From WRHT01 sp031550525 (GTDB lineage Bacteria > Desulfobacterota > Desulfovibrionia > Desulfovibrionales > Desulfovibrionaceae), in NCBI GenBank assembly GCA_031550525.1, contig JAVBON010000014.1, positions 62,001-126,000 on the forward strand: 64,000 bases of DNA. The letters are read 5' to 3'. The translations under genes and the position numbers were made by a program. Every line of letters begins with the position of its first letter. Position 1 is the first letter of the stretch. The notes below the pieces were generated by a model. That model was given only the letters and a program-made list of their open reading frames with translations. It did no database searches and was not told the DNA's origin. This document shows positions 44,840 to 53,005 of the stretch, piece by piece.

Positions 44840-45888
44840 CCACAAAACATAACGTAACATACCCCCGCAGGCGCGGCGGGCGTCAGGTTTTGCCGCGCAT
44901 GTGCCTTGTGCTCGCCATATGTTTTGTGTGGGCCATGTGTACCGGCCTGCCGGATTTCGGCCTTGCCGCCTTTACAGAGTTTTTTTTGCAAAGCTTTGGC
45001 TTCGGAGTGCCAGATCAGGCTTTGCAAGCCGTCTTTTTTGACATACGCCTGCCGCGCGCCGTACTGGCAATTATGGCCGGAGCCGGGCTAGCTCTGGCGG
45101 GAACAGGCACTCAGGCAGTGCTGAACAACCCGCTGGTGGAGCCTTCCATATTGGGCATCTCTGCCGGGGCTTCATTTGGCGCGGCCACGGTAATTTTATA
45201 CGGCGGGGCTTTATATGCGGCCATGGGGTTGCCCCTGCTCATGAGCGGGGCCTTTAGCGCGGCCATGGCGGCGGCCGGAATAACCTACGCTCTATCCTCC
45301 ATACACAGCGACTCCAAAGAAACAGTTATTCTGGCAGGCATTGCCGTGAGCTACATTTTCGCGGCAGGCACGGTATTTTTGCAATACCTCGCTCCTTATC
45401 AGGATTTACGCGCCATTGTGTTCTGGACCGTGGGCAGCCTCTGGAGCGCCAACTGGCAGGCAGTGGCCGTTTTGGGCCCGTTGCTGGCAACGGCCTTTGC
45501 GCTGCTGCTGGCCTCGTCAGCCAGCCTTAACGCCTTGGCCCTTGGTGAGGAAAGCGCCTCGGGGGTGGGAGTGCGGGTAAAAAACCTGCGCTTGCGCGTA
45601 TTACTAATCTGTACCCTGCTCAGCGCATCCATAGTGTCTTTTACAGGAGCCATAGGTTTTGTTGGCCTTATAGCCCCGCACCTGGCCCGCACTTTTATAG
45701 GGCGGGACAATCGCCTGCTTATTCCAGCCGCCATGCTCACAGGCGCGGTTTTGCTGCTGGCGGCCGATACCTTGGCCCGCCTGCTGCTCTGGCCGCAAGA
45801 AATACCCGTGGGCGTAATGACCTCCATGCTGGGCGGGCCTTTTTTCCTTTATCGCCTGCTGCGCCGTAAAAAGGACTTATGGTCATGA
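44836..45888 (+). CDS. FecCD-family ABC permease (BtuC-like)
   Basis: The ATG overlaps the previous stop (ATGA). The 350-residue protein has about ten helices with family blocks: FFDIRLPRAVLAIMAGAGLALAG, NNPLVEPSILGISAGASFGAA, GAIGFVGLIAPHLARTFIGRDNR and GGPFFLYRLL. Homodimers form the inner-membrane pore. It pairs with the ATPase at 45879, whose start lies inside this gene's end. Confidence 0.88.
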   Translation: MTTKHNVTYPRRRGGRQVLPRMCLVLAICFVWAMCTGLPDFGLAAFTEFFLQSFGFGVPDQALQAVFFDIRLPRAVLAIMAGAGLALAGTGTQAVLNNPLVEPSILGISAGASFGAATVILYGGALYAAMGLPLLMSGAFSAAMAAAGITYALSSIHSDSKETVILAGIAVSYIFAAGTVFLQYLAPYQDLRAIVFWTVGSLWSANWQAVAVLGPLLATAFALLLASSASLNALALGEESASGVGVRVKNLRLRVLLICTLLSASIVSFTGAIGFVGLIAPHLARTFIGRDNRLLIPAAMLTGAVLLLAADTLARLLLWPQEIPVGVMTSMLGGPFFLYRLLRRKKDLWS

Positions 45889-46763
45889 CATTTACAGCGC
45901 GCGAAATATCCTTTGGGCACACGGGCGGGCCGCTTTTCAACTGTATGTCTTTCTGCCTCGCCCCCGGCACCCTCAACACGTTGCTGGGGCCAAACGGCTC
46001 CGGAAAAAGCACCCTGCTGCGCGCCATAAACGGTATTCTGCCCGTGCGTTCCGGCACGGTGGAATACGCGGGCCAAGACATAGCCAGCCTTAAACGCCGC
46101 GACCTGGCCCGCCTGTTCTCCTATGTGCCGCAACATATGCCCGCAACCTCCCTTACGGTATACGAAGCCGTTATGCTGGGGCGCACGCCGCATATGCGCT
46201 TTGCGCCCTCGCGGCGCGACGTTGCGGCGGTAACCGAAGCCCTCGCGGCTCTGGGCATAAAAGATTGGCAATATAGACCGCTTAACGAGCTTTCCGGCGG
46301 GGAACGGCAAAAAGTATTCATAGCCATGGCTCTGGCCCAGCAAACACCGGTTATTCTGCTGGATGAACCGGCAGGCAGCCTGGATTTGCGCCAACAAATG
46401 GAGGCCTATGAGCTGCTGCGCTGCCTGTGCCGCCAACAAGGCAAACTTGTGCTGGCGGCGGAACACGATTTGAACCTGGCCGCCCGCTACAGCGACAACC
46501 TGCTGGTGCTGGGCAAAGGCCGCATAGCCGCCCAAGGCGCGCCAGAAAAAATACTTACGCCAGAACTGCTGCGCGAGGTTTATGCCATAGACGCCATGAC
46601 GCAAAACATACCGGGCCTGCCCACGCAACAGGGTGAGGCCGGATTTGGCGGAAGTATATTGAATATTGTCAGCCTTGGCGCGTTTAACGCGCCAGATGCC
46701 GCAACCGGAAAGAATACGAATGCTGCGGCTGAAAACTCCGGCACAGGTAAAGGCGGAGCCTGA
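45879..46763 (+). CDS. ABC transporter ATP-binding protein (BtuD-like)
   Basis: This 294-residue protein starts within the permease gene. Walker A GPNGSGKST, signature LSGGERQKV, Walker B ILLDEPAGSLD, and switch His in AAEHDLN. An additional C-terminal stretch (about 245-294) is low complexity and Ala/Asn/Gly-rich, longer than usual for the family. It supplies energy to the cobalamin-type importer. An alternative start two codons downstream (Met3) is equally possible. Confidence 0.88.
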   Translation: MVMTFTAREISFGHTGGPLFNCMSFCLAPGTLNTLLGPNGSGKSTLLRAINGILPVRSGTVEYAGQDIASLKRRDLARLFSYVPQHMPATSLTVYEAVMLGRTPHMRFAPSRRDVAAVTEALAALGIKDWQYRPLNELSGGERQKVFIAMALAQQTPVILLDEPAGSLDLRQQMEAYELLRCLCRQQGKLVLAAEHDLNLAARYSDNLLVLGKGRIAAQGAPEKILTPELLREVYAIDAMTQNIPGLPTQQGEAGFGGSILNIVSLGAFNAPDAATGKNTNAAAENSGTGKGGA

Positions 46764-46764
46764 C

Positions 46765-47664
46765 ATGCAAAGACTGAGCATATTTGTGGCAATATCGCTG
46801 GCCTTGCATGCTGGCCTTCTACTTTTTCAGGCCCCGGCGTTTCTGGCCGGGGCCGACCGGCAAGAGCCCGGCGCTCCGGTTAATGTGAGCGTACGCTTCA
46901 GCCGCTCACCCGCAATACCTGCGATGCCATACGAGCAGCCTAATCCAATGCGTGAGCAAGCGGAAAACGCCAAACAACCCGAACCGGTGACGGCACAGGC
47001 GGGCCAAACGGACCAGGCGAAACAACCCAAGCCTGTTGAACTTGTAGATGCGCATCGGGCAAACGCCCCAAAAATATCACCGGCGCAGACTGGGCAGGCC
47101 GTAACCAAACCGGCGCAGCCCGAACCACGCCCGCAAGCATCAGCCGCCAGCGCGCAACAACCTGCGAGGCCACGGCAGGCAAGCGTGGCGGAAGCACAAC
47201 GGGAAGCCACAAAACAAACTACAGGCGCAAGACCTCAACATGATTCGGATACGCCAGCGGCCCATGCCAACCAGCCACAAGATAGGCGTCCTGTAACTGA
47301 CGCCGCGCCCACGCCGGCGGAGGAGCGGCCTTCGGCCCCAGCCGCCGTGACATCCAATGTGCTTGCCATGCAGCGTGATTATATTATGGGCGAGGCCGGA
47401 GCGCCGGACTACTCCACATACGTGCCACCGGCTTATCCCGTACGGGCGCGGCGGGAAGGACGCAGCGGAAAAGTGCTGCTGCGCGTGTATATTAACGCTG
47501 AAGGAGAGGCCGAAGAGGTGCAGGTGCTCAGCTCCAGCCATCCGGTCTTTACCGGAGCAGCCCGCACATCCGCCCTGCGCTCAAGCTATGTGCCGCTCAG
47601 GCTGGCTGGCGAGGCGCAAGCCTGTTGGGTGCGTATTCCCATAAGCTTTAACCTGATGGAATAA
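46765..47664 (+). CDS. tonB: TonB energy-transducing protein
   Basis: The ATG at 46765 lies 2 nt after the previous stop. The 299-residue protein has one N-terminal membrane helix (LSIFVAISLALHAGLLLFQA), a long Pro/Gln/Ala/Lys-rich periplasmic spacer, and a C-terminal domain with YVPPAYPVRARREGRSGKVLLRV. The YP...G-x-V-x-L-x-V motif is the TonB C-terminal fold. It bridges to the receptor TonB box. Its cluster with exbB and exbD makes a dedicated energising complex for this operon. Confidence 0.92.
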   Translation: MQRLSIFVAISLALHAGLLLFQAPAFLAGADRQEPGAPVNVSVRFSRSPAIPAMPYEQPNPMREQAENAKQPEPVTAQAGQTDQAKQPKPVELVDAHRANAPKISPAQTGQAVTKPAQPEPRPQASAASAQQPARPRQASVAEAQREATKQTTGARPQHDSDTPAAHANQPQDRRPVTDAAPTPAEERPSAPAAVTSNVLAMQRDYIMGEAGAPDYSTYVPPAYPVRARREGRSGKVLLRVYINAEGEAEEVQVLSSSHPVFTGAARTSALRSSYVPLRLAGEAQACWVRIPISFNLME

Positions 47665-47679
47665 TTGCCGAGGTGATTC

Positions 47680-48147
47680 ATGTATGAGCTTTTTTTAAAG
47701 GGCGGGCTGGTCATGTGGCCTTTGCTGGGGCTTTCCGTTCTCGCTCTGGCCCTGATAGCGCAACGCTTCTGCCTGCTGCTCGCCCTCAAGCGCGGCAATG
47801 GCGTACCCACTACCCAGGCGGAACTTGCCGGGCGCATTCAGCGCGGCATAGAGCATATATTTTTTATATCTTCAGTAGCGCCTACTTTCGGGCTTTTGGG
47901 CACGGTGCTCGGCATAATCAAAAGCTTTACCGTACTCTCCATGGCAAGGCCGGACCCGCAAATACTCTCGCAAGGGCTTTCGGAAGCCTTGTTCACCACC
48001 GCCGCCGGTCTGGCCATAGCCTTACCCTGCCAGATTGCCGGGCATTTTTTGCAGCAGTCCCTTGATGGCGCTTTGGCGGAACAGCAACAACTCAACACGG
48101 CCAGAGCGGAAGGCGAAACTCCCCCGCCGCCGGACAGAGCGCTGTAA
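47680..48147 (+). CDS. exbB: ExbB/TolQ-family proton-channel protein
   Basis: This 155-residue protein has three membrane segments: GLVMWPLLGLSVLALALIAQ, VAPTFGLLGTVLGIIKSF and LFTTAAGLAIALPCQIAGHF. SVAPTFGLLGTVLG is the conserved channel motif of MotA/TolQ/ExbB proteins. The N-terminal soluble domain is shorter than in E. coli ExbB, about two-thirds size. It works with ExbD to harvest proton motive force for TonB. TGATGA-type coupling: the exbD start overlaps its stop. Confidence 0.9.
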   Translation: MYELFLKGGLVMWPLLGLSVLALALIAQRFCLLLALKRGNGVPTTQAELAGRIQRGIEHIFFISSVAPTFGLLGTVLGIIKSFTVLSMARPDPQILSQGLSEALFTTAAGLAIALPCQIAGHFLQQSLDGALAEQQQLNTARAEGETPPPPDRAL

Positions 48148-48542
48148 TGAAAGCCAGGCACCGTTACGGAATAAGCCTTACCCCGCTTATCGACGTCGTA
48201 TTCATCCTGCTGGCCTTCCTGCTGGTTTACTCCAATATGGACGTAAGCAAAGCTCTGGAAATAGCCCTGCCCCAAGTTGAGGGACAAGCAAGCGAAACCA
48301 CGCCAGACGCTCTTAACCTGACCCTGGATAAAACCGGCAAGCTTTATCTGGGCGGCGTAAACCTGAGTGCCGAAGACGCCGCCAAAACCCTGAGCGGCCT
48401 AGCTTCACGCATAAACAACCGCGAGGTGATTCTGCTGGTGCGCAGCGACCGCGACGCGCGCGCTGAAGACCTGGTAAAGCTTATGCTTCTGCTCTCCTCC
48501 TGCGGCATACTAAACGCCGATGTCGCGGTTGAAACGCCCTAA
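48147..48542 (+). CDS. exbD: ExbD/TolR-family protein
   Basis: This 131-residue protein has one membrane helix with LTPLIDVVFILLAFLLVYS. Asp16 in this helix is the essential proton-pathway residue of ExbD/TolR. The periplasmic domain carries VNLSAEDAAKTLSGLASRINN and VILLVRSDRDARAEDLVKLMLLL. It completes the ExbB-ExbD-TonB motor at the end of the cobalamin operon. An intrinsic terminator lies about 200 nt downstream. Confidence 0.92.
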   Translation: MKARHRYGISLTPLIDVVFILLAFLLVYSNMDVSKALEIALPQVEGQASETTPDALNLTLDKTGKLYLGGVNLSAEDAAKTLSGLASRINNREVILLVRSDRDARAEDLVKLMLLLSSCGILNADVAVETP

Positions 48543-48743
48543 GCCGGTTTTACCGTAAAACAATGTAAATTATCCAGCCTTGCACCTCGGCCGCAAAGCA
48601 ACTCTCCGCACCCGCGCAACAGCTCCAGCAAACATCACAGCCGCACTTTCTCCTATCTTCATTCCGCCGAAAGTCGCTTCGCGATACAGTCGCACTTCGT
48701 CCCTGATAACCACACGGAGAGTTGTTTCGCTATACGCCCAACT

Positions 48744-48767
48744 CACCCTCTGCCGGGGTGTTTTTTT
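48744..48767 (+). terminator. Rho-independent terminator of the cobalamin operon
   Basis: CACCC/GGGTG-type stem (CACCCTCTGCCGGGGTG, 5 bp) followed by a seven-T tract. It lies 200 nt past exbD in a 398-nt gap (48543-48940) that otherwise has no supported gene. Confidence 0.75.
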
Positions 48768-48871
48768 ACGAAATTGAATGAAGCAAAAAAAGGGCGAGCA
48801 GCCATATCTTACTGGCGCGGCCACGCCACAGCCATATTCATCTTATCACCGCCACGCAGTCCTTTTTAATC

Positions 48872-48912
48872 TTGACACCTTCGTCATTTCGTCATATGTC
48901 GAAATGACGAAG
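48872..48912 (+). promoter_or_regulatory. Promoter with ArsR-type operator
   Basis: TTGACA (48872-48877) and TATGTC are 17 bp apart. CTTCGTCATTTCG (48879-48891) and CGAAATGACGAAG (48900-48912) form a 13-bp perfect inverted repeat that spans the promoter core. The ArsR-family gene starts 29 nt further on. Autorepression relieved by metal is the expected mode. Confidence 0.8.
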
Positions 48913-48940
48913 ACTAATATCAATTCACGCCGAGGTCATA

Positions 48941-49360
48941 ATGCTGGATTTTCTTAACGTCACCAAAGCCCTTACGGACGAAAACCGTGTGCGCATACTC
49001 ATGGCCCTGCGCCAGCGCGACCTGTGCGTGTGCCAGGTTACGGCCTTTTTGGATTTGGCTCCCTCCACCACCTCCAAACACCTTTCAATACTGCGGCAGG
49101 CCCGCCTTATTGAAAGCCGCAAAAACGGCAAATGGGTCTACTACCACCTGGCGGAAAACTCCGCATCCCAGTTGGTGCGAGACACCCTGCAACTGCTGGT
49201 CAATAACCTGTCCGCACATGAGGTCATTTTGCGCGATGAATCACGCATGCAAGAGATTCTGGCCCGTGAAGATTTGCTGTGCGCCGGCATGAATGCTGAA
49301 GAAAAAGAGTATATGCATTCGCCTGAAATGCACCTGCTTGAAGAAGAAAACAATATTTAA
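48941..49360 (+). CDS. ArsR-family metalloregulator
   Basis: This 139-residue winged-helix protein begins MLDFLNVTKALTDENRVRIL. The metal-sensing helix carries RDLCVCQVTAFLDLAPSTTSKHL, where Cys-Val-Cys matches the ELCVC motif of ArsR-type As/Sb or Cd/Pb sensors. The recognition helix is STTSKHLSIL. It represses DNA until a thiophilic ion binds. A 40-residue acidic C-terminal tail containing His, Cys and Glu (LLCAGMNAEEKEYMHSPEMHLLEEE) could add ligands. It precedes the metal ATPase by 19 nt and is surely co-transcribed. Confidence 0.9.
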   Translation: MLDFLNVTKALTDENRVRILMALRQRDLCVCQVTAFLDLAPSTTSKHLSILRQARLIESRKNGKWVYYHLAENSASQLVRDTLQLLVNNLSAHEVILRDESRMQEILAREDLLCAGMNAEEKEYMHSPEMHLLEEENNI

Positions 49361-49379
49361 CGCGATAACAGAGGCTACC

Positions 49380-51452
49380 ATGAGCACGATAAAAAATACC
49401 CTGGACGCCCTAGCCCAACATAACGGATGCGCTTGCGGCTGCGCCGAAGAAGATACGCATGAGCATAGCAATGCCAAACAGGCAGCGCAAGAGTTGACGC
49501 TGGCGGAGCCAGAAAGTCCAGCCCAACACGAGGGTTGCGGCTGAAGCGGCGGGAATGCGGCAGGTGCGCCGCATAACGCTTCGGCCTGGAATAGCGGCAA
49601 AAAATTGCTGCCCGAGCAACAACGCGAATTGGGTATCATTCTGATCTGCGCTCTATTGTTCGCCCTTACCATGGCCCTTGAAGATACCATACGCGAAAAA
49701 GCCGGAATGGGAGTTTTGTACGCCATTTACGCCATACCCTACCTGTTGTGCGGCCTGCCTATTTTCAGCATGGCAGCGCGGCTAATGCGCAAAGGCAGCA
49801 TATTTAACGAGTTTACACTGATGTGCGGCGCCACCATTGCCGCAGGCGTTCTGGGGCATTTGGGCGAGGCTGTTGGTGTAATGCTGTTCTATCGGGCCGG
49901 GGAGTTTTTGCAGGAGCTGGCCTCCGCCAATTCCCGCAAATCCATACGCGCGCTTTTGGCAAGCAAGCCCAATACCGCCAACGTGCTTAAAGACGGTAGC
50001 GTGCAAGAGCAAAAGGTGGAAGAAGTGCTGCCGGGGGATATAGTTGTTGTGCGAGCAGGCGAAAAAGTTCCGCTAGACGGCGTGGTAAGTTCCGGCTTCT
50101 CCAGCATGGATACATCGCCCCTTACAGGAGAATCTCTCCCCGTTAATGTTGGGCCGGACAGTCCGGTTATGGCCGGTTGCATAAACACCTCCGGCGTGCT
50201 GGAGGTGCGGGTAACCAGCCGCTTTGCCGACACGCACATGGCCAAGATATTGGAAATGGTGGAAAACGCCGCCAGCCGTAAATCTCCCACAGAGCGGTTT
50301 ATTACACGCTTCGCGCGTTACTATACGCCGGCAGTGGTGGGCGTGGCCTTTCTGATTGCCTGCCTGCCGCCCCTGCTTGGCGGAGCGGCCTGGCAAGAGT
50401 GGATTTACCGCGCTTTGGTGCTGCTGGTTATATCCTGCCCCTGCGCCCTGCTCATTTCCATACCGCTGGGTTATTTTGGCGGCATAGGCGCAGCCTCGCG
50501 CCAAGGTATACTGGTTAAGGGCGGTAACGTGCTGGATGCGATTTTGCACACCAATACCGTTGTGTTTGATAAAACCGGCACACTCACGGCAGGAAGTTTC
50601 TCCGTAAACAAAATTGTTGCGGCGCAAGGGATGGACGCCAATACCCTGCTGGAGGCCGCCGCCATGGCTGAAAGCGAATCCAACCACCCCATAGCCAAAT
50701 CCATTATGGCAAAAGTGCCGCAATTCACCCGCCCGGCGGACCTGAAAGCGCAGGAGAAAGCCGGATACGGCATGCAGGCCGCCGCCAACGGAACAACCTA
50801 CTTTGCAGGCACAGCCGCCTTGTTGCGGGACAACGGCATAGAAGTGCCGGAAGCCTCCGAGCACGGCACCATAGTGCATATAGGAGAGGGTAAAAACTAC
50901 CTGGGCTACTTGGTAATTGCCGATGCCATAAAGCCGGACTCCGCCCCGGCGGTGGCGGCCCTTAAAGCCCTTAATATCAAAACCGCGCTCTTGAGCGGCG
51001 ACCGCAAAGAGGCCGTGCGGCAAGTGGCCGAACAGATAGGCATAGACGAATACAGGGCGGAACTGCTGCCCGAGCAAAAAGTTGAAGCCATGCAAAGCCT
51101 TGCCGACACCCAAAACATGGTGTTTGTGGGCGACGGCATAAACGACGCCCCAAGCCTGGCCACGGCCCGCGTTGGCATTGCCATGGGCGGCATAGGGTCG
51201 GAAGCAGCCATTGAAGCGGCTGATGCGGTAATTCTTAATGACTCGCCCTCTAAAATAGCTGAGCTTTACAAACTGGCCCGGCGCGTGCGCACGGTGGTAT
51301 GGCAAAATATAGCCATGGCCCTTGGCATAAAAGGCTTGTTCATGGCCCTTGGTGTTGCGGGCCTGAGCGGGCTGTGGGAGGCCGTGTTCGCCGACGTTGG
51401 CGTGGCCCTGCTGGCCGTGCTTAACTCCGTGCGGGTGATGAAAAAACAGTAA
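49380..51452 (+). CDS. P1B-type Zn/Cd-class ATPase, apparent selenocysteine protein
   Basis: Read from the ATG at 49380 with the in-frame TGA at 49542-49544 decoded as selenocysteine (codon 55), this is a 690-residue protein. N-terminus: CACGC at 17-21, HEHS, then EGCG-U-SGG around the TGA. The remaining frame runs without a stop to a complete P1B ATPase: HEHS-like leader, SPLTGESLPV, VISCPCALLISIPLGYFGG, DKTGTLTAG, ESNHPIAKS, GDGINDAPSL and a last helix with ADVGVALLAVLNSVRVM, whose Asp marks Zn/Cd-type transporters. It lacks a classic HMA domain. Without read-through it would be a 54-residue peptide plus a TTG-started protein at 49605 with no ribosome-binding site. AGGCTACC is the site for the true ATG. 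Confidence 0.75.
49542..49574 (+). promoter_or_regulatory. Candidate bacterial SECIS element at the in-frame TGA
   Basis: TGA is followed 10 nt later by ATGCGGC (49555-49561), loop AGGTGC, and GCCGCAT (49568-49574). The stem is a perfect 7 bp. GGT in the loop starts exactly 18 nt after the TGA, matching the spacing and the AGGU-type apical loop of the E. coli fdhF SECIS. Such a hairpin inside the coding frame recruits SelB and Sec-tRNA. Confidence 0.72.
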
Positions 51453-51492
51453 AGCCGTGAAGTGCGGTTGGCAAAAAAAATATCCCCGGCAC

Positions 51493-51530
51493 TGGTCTGC
51501 CCCATGTCAAAGCAGGCAGGGGGCAGACCA
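51493..51530. repeat. 11-bp inverted repeat after the ATPase
   Basis: TGGTCTGCCCC pairs perfectly with GGGGCAGACCA around a 16-nt loop, 41 nt after the ATPase stop. Weak outer pairing (ATCCCC / GGGGGTAT) extends it. It may stabilise the mRNA 3' end. Confidence 0.5.
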
Positions 51531-51552
51531 ACAGCGGGGGTATTCGATTTAC

Positions 51553-51584
51553 AAAAAAAGAGAGGTCTTGGCCTCTCTTTTTTT
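51553..51584. terminator. Bidirectional terminator
   Basis: AAAAAAAGAGAGG and CCTCTCTTTTTTT form a 13-bp perfect stem with a 6-nt loop. It serves the ATPase operon on the plus strand and the convergent gene at 51589 on the minus strand. Confidence 0.92.
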
Positions 51585-51588
51585 GCTG

Positions 51589-52284
51589 TTAAATCAAACT
51601 ATCCTGCAAAATGCCTGACATCTTTTCCTTATACGGAGAGTAAGGGCCGGTTTTATCAGGTTCAACCGTATTGTTGGCGCGGGCTTTTTCCAGCATGTCC
51701 AAGATATCTTGCACATACTGCCCGTCGGCCTCAGCCAACGCATCTTGCGCAAGGTGCGCTCCGCTGCCGCCAATATAGGTTGTTACGGCCATAAACTGCT
51801 CGTTCAGGCCGTTTTCAAAAAAACCATTCAAACTGTCGTTAAGGCTGCCGTTAAGGTGTTCCATAAAGGCGTCGCCTTCTTCAATGCCAAAATTCCTGTC
51901 AATAAATCTGGTAACCTCCAAAAAGGCCTTACCCAGAGTATCTTCATTTATATCGTCACCACCCAGGCTTTTATACACCAGACCGATCATGGCTGTACCG
52001 GCATCTTTGCCGTACTTGTCCGTCATGTAATTTACAGTGGCGCCAAGGGCCTCTTCAAGCTGGCGCAACTGATCAAGTTTTTTGCCCTGTTCCTGATCGG
52101 AACCATTTTCAGCCGTTTGTTCCACTGTGCCGGTTTCAGTTTTGCCCAGCCCGCTGTTCTCGGCTATGCGGCGTGACAAGTTTTGCCCAAAGGCTTTGGC
52201 CTGATCTTCGTTAAGGCCTTTACCACCCGAAATATCTTTGGGGTACAATGGCGTTGCGCTGTTTAAAATGCTCATTATGGACAT
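51589..52284 (-). CDS. Hypothetical protein, acidic, no recognised family
   Basis: This 231-residue protein starts at the ATG at 52284 (a GTG three codons earlier is in frame). It is acidic, with Gly- and Asn-rich turns and no signal peptide or membrane helix. Features: KAFGQNLSRRIAENSGLG, then DQLRQLEEALGATVNYMTDKYG, an amphipathic helix, and FLEVTRFIDRNFG-IEEGDAF. The segment GGDDINEDTLGKAF has EF-hand-like spacing, which is only suggestive. The N-terminal MSIMSILNSATPLYP resembles the start of secreted or flagellin-like substrates. Neighbours are queuosine genes and the adhesin. Function unknown. Confidence 0.6.
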   Translation of the reverse strand: MSIMSILNSATPLYPKDISGGKGLNEDQAKAFGQNLSRRIAENSGLGKTETGTVEQTAENGSDQEQGKKLDQLRQLEEALGATVNYMTDKYGKDAGTAMIGLVYKSLGGDDINEDTLGKAFLEVTRFIDRNFGIEEGDAFMEHLNGSLNDSLNGFFENGLNEQFMAVTTYIGGSGAHLAQDALAEADGQYVQDILDMLEKARANNTVEPDKTGPYSPYKEKMSGILQDSLI

Positions 52285-52363
52285 AATTTTCACTCTCTAC
52301 AGCGCTTATCGGCGGCAAAAATAAAAACTTAAGTACCGTATGCATAAATCAAGAGGAGATGCA

Positions 52364-52399
52364 AAGCGCCCAAGAGAGGATTATCTCTTTTGGGCGCTT
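52364..52399. terminator. Hairpin between the hypothetical gene and queF
   Basis: AAGCGCCCAAGAGAG pairs with CTCTTTTGGGCGCTT with a slipped AA. It lies 42 nt beyond the 3' end of minus-strand queF and probably ends that unit; the minus-strand T tract is short. Confidence 0.5.
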
Positions 52400-52441
52400 C
52401 ACTATGCAAAAACTTGCGGGTTTAACGGACAAATCAGTCTT

Positions 52442-52996
52442 TTACCAAAGCCCGCGCAAGGCAGCCTGCGCTTCGGCGGTCAGGTTTTCGTCCATGTGCT
52501 CGACGCGTACGGAAATGTAGGTGCCGCCGCGCACGTTGAATATGCCTTCCACCGTCATGCGGCGGGGGGCAAGCACTTCAATCAGGTCATCGGCAATGCG
52601 GTTGGTGAGGCTTTCCATAAACGAGCCGTGGTTGCGGAAAGCGCCCATGTAGAGCTTGAAAGATTTGGACTCCACACATTTTTCGCCAGGCGCGTAGCAC
52701 ACGCGTATGGTGCCGAAATCGGGCTGGCCTGTCATGGGGCAAAGGCTGGTGAACTCGGGGTGTTCGAAGTTTATGACGTAATCGCGGCCGGGGTAGCGGT
52801 TGGGGAAAGCCTCCAATATGGATTTATCCGGCGCGTCGTACGAGCGCTTACTTTGAGAGCCCAGCATGGTAAGCCCGGCGGTTTCCTTAACAGGCTTGGC
52901 GGAAGCCTTTGAGGGCTTGGCCGGATCGCCGGATGCCTTGGCGCTCTTTTTTGCCGGAATGGCTGTATCTTTAAGCTGCTTGGCAGATTTTGCCAT
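52442..52996 (-). CDS. queF: NADPH-dependent 7-cyano-7-deazaguanine reductase
   Basis: QueF reduces preQ0 to preQ1 in queuosine biosynthesis. The 184-residue protein has the active-site Cys in EFTSLCPMTGQPDFG and the NADPH-binding ESKSFKLYMGAFRNHG motif, followed by LAPRRMTVEGIFNVRGG. The first 42 residues form a Lys/Ala/Pro/Ser-rich low-complexity tail absent from typical unimodular QueF enzymes, and the conserved domain begins near GLTMLGSQ. GTTTAGGAGCATATT precedes the ATG. It is transcribed after the YhhQ-type transporter gene, whose stop lies 9 nt upstream. Confidence 0.95.
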   Translation of the reverse strand: MAKSAKQLKDTAIPAKKSAKASGDPAKPSKASAKPVKETAGLTMLGSQSKRSYDAPDKSILEAFPNRYPGRDYVINFEHPEFTSLCPMTGQPDFGTIRVCYAPGEKCVESKSFKLYMGAFRNHGSFMESLTNRIADDLIEVLAPRRMTVEGIFNVRGGTYISVRVEHMDENLTAEAQAALRGLW

Positions 52997-53005
52997 AATA
53001 TGCTC

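Noticed and set aside
48570..48824. 84-codon minus-strand frame after exbD
   Set aside because: It overlaps the operon terminator and shows no recognisable domain or good ribosome-binding site.
49380..49544. Small 54-codon Cys/His-rich peptide as a stand-alone gene
   Set aside because: Same reason; kept only as the fallback if selenocysteine insertion is refuted.
49605..51452. Separate ATPase starting from TTG at 49605
   Set aside because: No ribosome-binding site is present, and the upstream Cys/His-rich frame is in register across a TGA followed by a SECIS-like hairpin, so a read-through product is the better model.
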